64,000 nucleotides of DNA from Strigops habroptila. Taxonomy: Eukaryota; Chordata; Aves; Psittaciformes; Psittacidae. Where the stretch lies: positions 48,570,744 through 48,634,743 of the forward strand of contig NC_044279.2 in the NCBI RefSeq assembly GCF_004027225.2, read 5' to 3'. Numbering within the stretch: position 1 is the stretch's first letter; each line of letters begins with the position of its first letter. Under the pieces are notes generated by a model. It ran no database searches and was not told the origin of the DNA. It saw nothing but the letters and a program-made list of their open reading frames with translations. Below, piece after piece: positions 56,613 to 64,000 of the stretch. Position numbers and translations under genes: made by a program.

Positions 56613-59600
56613 ATCATGTCCCCGTGCTTTTCCTTTATCCTTCAGGGATACTGGACCATTAATCAGGAAATAAGGATACAAGACTGCCTGGACCAAGTGG
56701 CTTACTTATCTGAGTTATTCCCACAGCATCAGTCACCTCTCTGGTTTAATGACAGACGCACAGATGGGAAGAGCTGAAGCTGAGATCACATCTCTCCTCT
56801 CTAGGTGTTGTGGACAGTGTGAGAAAGGCTGGAGGATGCTGCTGCGGCTCCCGCAATGCTGGCTTGGCTGCCAGCACTGGGGACTGGTTGCCTTATTGCA
56901 GCCAAGCTGCTTGGGTTTCAACTTCTCTGCCAAAAATGGTGCTTTTTCACAGCAAGAGAGAGAGATAGCACAGCGTCCTCTCAAATAGGATTTTACATGC
57001 TAAAATTAAAGTTATGCCATTTGTTCTGCAGTGACAACTCAATGATTTTAATAAGTTCTTTGTATTATTAGTACTAATAACAACAAAAAAGGCAACACGC
57101 CGTGAGTTTTTATTGATCTGATGCTAAGGAACATGACAGGCAGTTAATCTTGATCTCCCTTTTATTTATATTTTTAAGACTGCCTGAACAGAACCCGCCT
57201 GTGAGATTCATTAGTTCATTCTGCGAGCTATCCTTCAATAGCTGACATGGCCGAGGAATGAAAAAGACCTCTGCAACAGTCTTTAAACAAAAACAAGCAT
57301 CACAAAACAAGAGGCAAACAAAGTAGACCACTGAATCCATGATTATTTGCATCACTTATAACTGCTGTGATGTATTCTCTCTGGGATGGTTAGGGAACTT
57401 TAAGGGTACAATTGCAAACATAAACACTCCTCAAGAATCACAGTTAGAAAACAGAAATAACCAGCACCCAGCTGAGCAACTCGAATTGAAAATGTTCTGT
57501 GCACATCAGGTTGCTTTTTCAAATTGTAATTTAAAGATTGCAAGAACTGAAACAGAATTATTTTAAACAATATCATGTGTACTGTACGCACGCATAAGCA
57601 TCTACATTTTTTCATAGAAAGTCAGGACACTTAATGACAGGGATCCACTGTCAAAAAAGAAGCTCAATACATTCTATGTGAAACAGATTTTGGTTCAAAG
57701 CTGCTTGTACTTCGAAAGCTGCCTGCTGCCCCCCAGGCAAAAGGCTGGCTGCAGCAAGAGGCCAGGTGGGAATGCTGGAAGTTTGCTCCTGCCAAGAGAA
57801 ACGCCAAGAACTACCCTGTTTGTCTCTCTCTTTACCTGCCCACACCTGGGTTTTCTGGGCAAGGAGGATATCATAAACACTGCCGAGAGCTGCCACCACA
57901 TTTAGCCTGTTAGATCATGCCACTGGCAGCTCCCTCCATACTTGGCTAAGCATGCTGCAAACTGCAACACCTGACTTGCTGGAACCAAGTTTTGCAGCCA
58001 GCAGCATTTAGTTTAGCATTTGTTAGCTTCAGGCCAAGTCAGCACCTATTTCTTTCCTCAACAAGAAGAAAAAAACAAATCTGACTTGCATTCTAAGCAA
58101 AAAATAAGCAAGACATTTGTCATATGTGTTTCACACTTAATAAATCTTGTATTCTTTTTTTAAGCAATTCATTCTGTCAGTCACCTTACTTCAGACACAC
58201 TATGGTCAATACAGTCACCTGCATACTCTGTTGCACGATTTAAAAAAGCACAGTTTAAGAAAGGTGCAAACAGCTCTCAGATTATCTCCATATTTAGCTG
58301 TGATTTGCAAACATGAGCTCCTGCAGCACTCAAGGACTGCTCTCTCTGCAGGCAGCCTCCCATGCTCACAGGAGCTATCTTCAGCCAGAGCATTTGTTGA
58401 CAATTCCTCAGTTCCTTGGAAAGTTCAACATAAACACACATGCATGCTTCAGATGTTTCCACACTCACCATAGAAAAGCCGTGTCTAAGAGAGGTCCAGT
58501 TCTAAAAGTCTTCAAGAAAACTGGTGCCCATGGTGTGCCAGTTCAGCTCCAGATCAGTATGGCACAGCTGCCCTCAGGACAAGCAACAGAGACAGTCGCA
58601 TCGCCCTGCCTCTGCCTGGGCGGCCCCAGAAAAACTGCCAAAAGGAGATCATGCCAGTGGAACAGAATATAATCCAAGAGGATACAAGGGGACAGTCTCG
58701 ATCATTGGTACTGGTGAGTGAAACACTGTGCCAAAAAATGGGGATTTAAACCCTTGCCAGGAGACCTGTACAGGGGAAGGAGTCACTGCATCAGTTCTTC
58801 CTGTCACCACCCAAAGCTGTGAGGGATTACCTGCCTCCCAAGGCAGGTAAAGAGGGAAGTCTCTACAGCATTTACATCTTCTTGCCTTCCCTTATCATTA
58901 ATTCTCGTTTCATAGGGAGAGCTGCAATGCTTATGGCCAAGACCTTTGGAAAAAACACCTGGCATGGAAGTGATAAGCAATATAAAACAGGAGCACCAAA
59001 ATATGGCACTCATTTACAATCAGGACCTGCTATTCTAACTTCTCTCACTTCACAAAACAGACCCTAGGGGGAAAATGTTTATAGCAAAAGAACACCAGGA
59101 TCAGAAGAAAAATAACACTTTACTTCCCAGTCATACACTCACACAAAAAAGAAAAAACACAACTTGGGCACACACTGAATAGACTTCTAGAAAGCTATAA
59201 CCAAAATGTGACAAACTATCAAACCAAATGCATCAAATAGGAAAGGAGGAACTCAGACCAAGTGAGAATAAAACCTCCTATAAATATCCATTTCAAACAA
59301 AACTGATTTTACCTTGTCAAAGCTACCATGACATTCCAATGTATAACTACTTCTGCTCCCCTAAAATTAGAGTTAATGGAAGGCCCTAAATACTTTCTGT
59401 ATTGACTCATCATTATTGTTATGATTTTTGGGTGACTTTATCCCTGAAATCAGGGCTGTAATACCTCTCTTCAAAAAGTTGCTAATTCAACTAGAAATAA
59501 CATGCAACCATTTATCTCAATTTTTTTGCATGTCAGATACCAGAAGATGACAAAAGAGAGATAAGTAGCACAGTACTCAGAAGGTAGTGACTTGGATCTA

Positions 59601-59874
59601 AAATATGGAGAGAACTTAACTCTTAAACACACGACTGTCTGTATTCACAAGAGCTGATGCAGCTTCCTGAATAGTCTGCCAGAAAACATAGGATGGAATA
59701 GTTTGGTTGAGACCAACACAGACTGGCTGTAGGGAATAACTGAGCTGCTTGCAAGACTTGACTTGGACTCTCTCTTCCTCTAATCTTTTAACAGATTAGA
59801 AGAAGAATGGGATTTAGACACTGTTTCTAAGCTATTCAGTACAGAATATCAAACCCGAGGAACACCACCACTGG

Positions 59875-59914
59875 GGAAAAACAAAACCAAAAAAACTAAA
59901 ACCCCCAGAAAAAT
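59875..59914. repeat. A/C-only low-complexity tract
   Basis: GGGGAAAAACAAAACCAAAAAAACTAAAACCCCC-type sequence of about 40 bases. Confidence 0.8.
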
Positions 59915-60739
59915 CAACTGAACTCTGCACAGTAGAAATCACTGAGCCATAGGCTCAGGTTGTACCTATCAAAATGGCAGTTTTGGTAAAAACTCCTTTT
60001 ATTTACATGCATTTTAAGAGATTATTTTAGTTCACTTCTGCTTGAGTGGAGCAACTTCATAAGCACGAAGATATTTTAAGAAAAACTTAAAACTTGTATA
60101 AACTCAGTATTTTTATAAGAAACTTCTCGGATTCTAGCATCTAAAATAAAACCTACATTCCTTAACCCAAAATTTTTCTAGTGCATTGAAACAGCACAGC
60201 TGCATAGTTTTTTAAGGCTATTCCTTAAAACATCTTTAACTGATTCAAATATAAATGTTGAATAAATGAGGCATATTAATATCACTGTTGGCATTTCAAT
60301 AAAATCTGAAGTTAATATTTTGATTGCTTTCTCTCAACATTTATTTTATGCCCCCAAAAATCTTACTGTTTTACATATACAATTACATTAGACCTTGCTG
60401 CAGTTAAAATATCACCATACAAACCAGTGCAGCATGGAGCTTCACGAGCACATTTCTTGAGACAACACTGAAAATAACCCACAGGAAAAGGCTGGTTTTG
60501 AGCATATAAATGGGTCTTTCATCAATTTTCATGTCACATTTGACTTTCCATTCTATATTTGAGATACTCTCTGGAGCTACATTTTGTTAACCTGCAATTT
60601 ATACCACAGTTGGCAACCAGAGACAGAGCATGTGTGTTGGAGGCCAGGGATAAAGGCCAATATACAGTGATGCTATGTTAACTTAGCTTCCCCCATCTTA
60701 AGGAAAAGGAAATGCATACAAAGAATGCCAAAATTAGTT

Positions 60740-60796
60740 AAAAAAAAACCAAACCACAAAACAAACTCCCCAACAAAAAACCCCACAAACCCACAG
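60740..60796. repeat. A/C-only low-complexity tract
   Basis: AAAAAAAACCAAACCACAAAACAAACTCCCC-type sequence of about 57 bases. Confidence 0.85.
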
Positions 60797-63079
60797 CATA
60801 AGAGAGGAAAGAAAAAGAGATGCATCTATGAAAGTGTGTGACACCTGAGTTCCTGTTACCCATAAACAGGGGGGCGAGGAAGAAGGCTAAAGAACACAGG
60901 GGTTTTATGCGCTGCTTTGCTTACTTCAGGCTCCTCCACAACACTCTAAGTCACCCTTTGGCTAAAGGCGAGAGCTGACATGCTGAGCTGGGGCGACGTC
61001 GCTGGGAGGAAGGACAAGGACATCCTTGTATTGTACCACGGAGATCGATGGGAACAGCAGTTAGGACATTTTTGCCATCTGTGGTGAGCACTTTTTAGGT
61101 GGGAAACAAAGGATAGCGCAGTTTACCCTCGAAATGGCTCTTTTAATGCATATGGACTGCACGCACGCAAAGGTTAATCTGGGGTAATTTTCTAGATTGC
61201 ACCAGACTGTGACAAAAGTAACCACTAAACATTTTGGAGAACAGCAGAGGGATTTGCCTAGCAGCCAAGCAGCACACCCCAGCAGTCAGTACCTCATTGC
61301 CAGCACCACTGCCAGCTTGTTACTTCTCATACTCACAAGCACACCCAGCCCCAACCACACTTGGTAAAAAGATAAAGTCGAACTCCAACCACATCTATTT
61401 TTATGTAGCACTTGTAATACATCCAATAATTAGAAGTCTTTTATTATTGCACCTCCATCACTATCAAAAGTTTCCATATGTGCTGTGTCGAAGTCAACCT
61501 GCATCACTCACCTCTTCCCTTTACAAAAATCAACAGGAAGCCTTTGAAAAGAAAGATGAACGAAATAGCAAAGACAAAAATTCTCTTTCATAGCAATCTT
61601 GGAGATCTTCACAATTGTTTTTATTTCATAAGACCTTTCAAACCTTTTCCAGACTGGACTGTATACTAGAATAATGGAGTTGGCATTGGAAAAATGCAGT
61701 CCTCCAACTCCTTTCTCGCCCGCATTGGAAAGGGAGAGCATCAGACCTCAGAATCTTTCCCAATGTCAAAACAGACTAAATTAGCACATTTCAAATGCAT
61801 TTGGATGAGAATGTGTCAAGATTTTTTTAAAGCAAGAAAATTCCTATTTATTCTGATTTTTTTTTTTTTTTTAAGGGCAGGGGGCTAGCATACTTCTTCC
61901 AGATTGCTTCAGAACATTGAAGTATTTTCCCACAATGCGTATCTTCTTCCAATATATGCATTTTATTTCAGGTTGTATAGCAGACTAAACTGTAAAGCTG
62001 TATAACTGAAAGCCACCTCAATACTAAGGAAAACTCCTTTTACTGGAGAAGCAGACCATGGAAACACTGATTTGCATGACATTTCCTGCAAGGAAAAAAA
62101 GGAAGACCCAAAACACTCCATATGCTTTCCTGAGCAAAAAAGTTCACTGCGAGTCTTTCATGTAGTTTCACATGCCACCCTAGCAGTATAAAATAACTAA
62201 CCCGACACTACAAAATAGAATAATTCCAGACCCATTGTCAGTGATTTGACTAACGTTTGGGGAAAAAGGAGCTCTGAGAGTGGCTTACAGCCCCAGATGA
62301 GGGTCCCACCATCTGCACGCACCCAATTCTGTCCCAAAGTCCTTGTGTCAGAACATCACTATTCCCAAGCAATAGTACCACCACTTCTCACCAATATTTC
62401 CATTTCTCACTGGTGTAGACTCTGATTAGACACCCCTAATTTCATACAGAATTTGTCTCTTCATAGTCTGTAAAAGCAAAACATAAGTCGTCAGCAAAAC
62501 AGCATGTCTGGTAGCCAAGAATTGCTTTGTTCATTCCCTGCTCTGGAGCACCAGAGCTGGGACTGCCAGTTAGGCTTTGCACTCAGCCTTGCGGGGGACA
62601 GGAAGCGGAGATCTGAGCCATCTGACTCACTCTTTACTGACAAGCCCTCAGAGCTGGCAGAAGCCTACCAGCTGCATAACGTGTACTTGAGAAAGTGAGG
62701 TAGGGAGGGGAAAGAAAAAAGGCAGGCTCAAGGAAGCAGAATACAAAAAGGCGGCCAGTGATAACACATGACTGAAGATAACAAGGACTGACAGGAAACC
62801 TGAAGAGCCTATTATCAAAGCTATTCTATTAAAACCTGAGGTACAACTGCAGAGAAAGAATTTAATGTACAACTAAGGGTGGCAGAAGCCAGCCAGAAGC
62901 ACAGGGGAAGACTGGAAGATAGGACAAGCCTGCAGAGGTGAATGGAGGAAAAGGAACCTGCCTTCTTCAGATCAAAAACTAGTCCATTATCATCTCTAAG
63001 AAACAGATGAAATCCAAAAAAATCTACATACCTGACCTCTACTTATTAGGAAATTAGATCCTCCAATAAAATTCAGTTT

Positions 63080-63103
63080 AAAAAAAAAAAAAAAAAAAAA
63101 AAA
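63080..63103. repeat. Homopolymer (A)24
   Basis: Uninterrupted A run in intron 2. Confidence 0.93.
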
Positions 63104-63259
63104 GTGTTTTTTAATGCATAAATATGACACCTTCAATACCTAAAATGTATTTTGTGCATTCAAATCTCAGCATAAGTGTTTGAAAACTGTTTTTAAATGC
63201 TATTTAGACCCTGCAGGATTTTATTAATTTAGTGTTTCTGAATGAGAATTTTGCAATTG

Positions 63260-63307
63260 CAAAAAAAAAAAAAAAACCCCAAACAAAAAAAAAAACAACC
63301 CCGAACC
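63260..63307. repeat. A-run into A/C tract
   Basis: 16-17 A, then CCCCAAAC, a further A run and CAACCCCG: again an A/C-only composition. Confidence 0.85.
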
Positions 63308-64000
63308 AGACCCTTCCCTAAACACTGCATTTATTTGGTGCAATATTGCTCATTAGAAGAATGTCTCAACCCTAACAAAGTTCAGTACATCAAAGAGGAG
63401 CTTGTACCAAAGCAAAGTGCTTAACCACACAGATTTCAATACTAAATTCAATATTCCAGGAAGGCTTTCATGCACACTTAATTGACCTCTAGGGACTCAG
63501 CTGCCAAAGCAGAATTTAGTCCAGAAAACTAAACTTACATTTTGCATTGAGATGCTCATTTTTGGAAAACCAACAGATTACTGGAAATCTGCAGAGGTGG
63601 AACAAATAGGAAGCAGTATTTAATTAAACCAACATTAAGATCTCAAGGGATTATTGCCACATGACACAACACCCCTCCAACCCCAAGCCCTTTCCAAAGA
63701 AAGATCCTAGCTGGAAACACGACACAGCTATAGATTTCATCATAATCAATTAGTAGTCATGTACATTTGCAACATCTTGAAGGAACACTGTCAAAAGTAG
63801 CCAGTAAATACAGTCTGCTACTCCCTGAAGGGTGAAGGAGCAGACTTACTCCACCTGAAATAAAATTCTCTCACCTAGAACAACATTACAAATACCAACA
63901 GGAAGCCCACAAGATCCAGAAAAGTTTACCTTTCTGTTTTCTGCAGCATGACAGACGTTCCAAGGCACGTGCATTGTTCCTTTGCATCTTTAGATTACTG

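Larger units (their letters stand above)
50398..64000 (-). other. FGD6: FGD6 intron 2 (3' part, at least 13.6 kb)
   Basis: No further FGD6 exon is convincing up to the window end, so the large exon 2 should lie beyond 64000. The stretch is AT-rich and contains two CR1 fragments (54478-54765, 56534-56612), four A/C tracts and a 24-base A run. Other open frames, all below about 120 residues, resemble nothing known. Confidence 0.8.

Noticed and set aside
63929..63992. Possible FGD6 exon ending at a minus-strand donor AAAG|GTAAAC near 63929
   Set aside because: In the phase required by exon 3 a stop lies only about 65 bases upstream, so it cannot be the end of the large exon 2. No family similarity could be recognised. 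A tiny extra exon cannot be excluded.
1..64000. Search for tRNA genes, rRNA, mitochondrial insertions, endogenous retroviruses, CRISPR arrays or a multigene defence-like system
   Set aside because: None was recognisable by eye. The window is explained by one large vertebrate gene, one neighbouring promoter, CR1 fragments and low-complexity DNA. Very old repeats would need a repeat-library search to exclude.

Overview
The window is vertebrate genomic DNA, most likely from a bird. Introns are long and AT-rich with GT-AG boundaries, there is one CpG island, and the only clear interspersed repeats are CR1 (chicken repeat 1) LINE fragments. Many short tracts made almost only of A and C suggest a neoavian, perhaps passerine, genome, but that is a guess. 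There are no bacterial operons, CRISPR arrays, tRNA or rRNA genes, or intact mobile elements.

Almost the whole window is one minus-strand gene, FGD6 (FYVE, RhoGEF and PH domain-containing protein 6). I traced 19 coding exons between 50397 and 9866. Their reading frames join without a break into the last 617 residues plus the stop codon. The order is an acidic linker, a DH (RhoGEF) domain, PH1, a FYVE zinc finger, a Ser/Lys-rich linker and PH2. From memory human FGD6 has about 1430 residues and 21 exons, so these would be exons 3-21. Exon 1 and the very large exon 2, encoding roughly the first 813 residues, should lie beyond base 64000. I number exons on that basis, and number residues from the first complete codon of exon 3.

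From low to high coordinate the layout is as follows. Bases 1-4519 are intron 1 of a second minus-strand gene. A CpG-island promoter with a first exon lies at about 3880-4880. It is probably NR2C1 (TR2), which follows FGD6 in the same orientation in other vertebrates, but no NR2C1 coding sequence is present. Bases 4881-6740 are a short intergenic gap with one CR1 fragment. FGD6's 3' UTR spans about 6745-9865, the exons and introns 9866-50397, and intron 2 runs from 50398 to the window end.

FGD6 is expected to activate Cdc42-type GTPases through its DH-PH1 unit and to reach PI3P-containing endosomal membranes through its FYVE finger. The points most worth a second look are: an AGGTCA inverted repeat with a 7-base spacer in the putative NR2C1 first exon; an exon-like 68-nt open segment next to exon 9 whose inclusion would bring an immediate stop; a 31-nt microexon in the DH domain next to a 92-nt intron; and the recurrent A/C-only tracts. 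I see no previously undescribed multigene system here.
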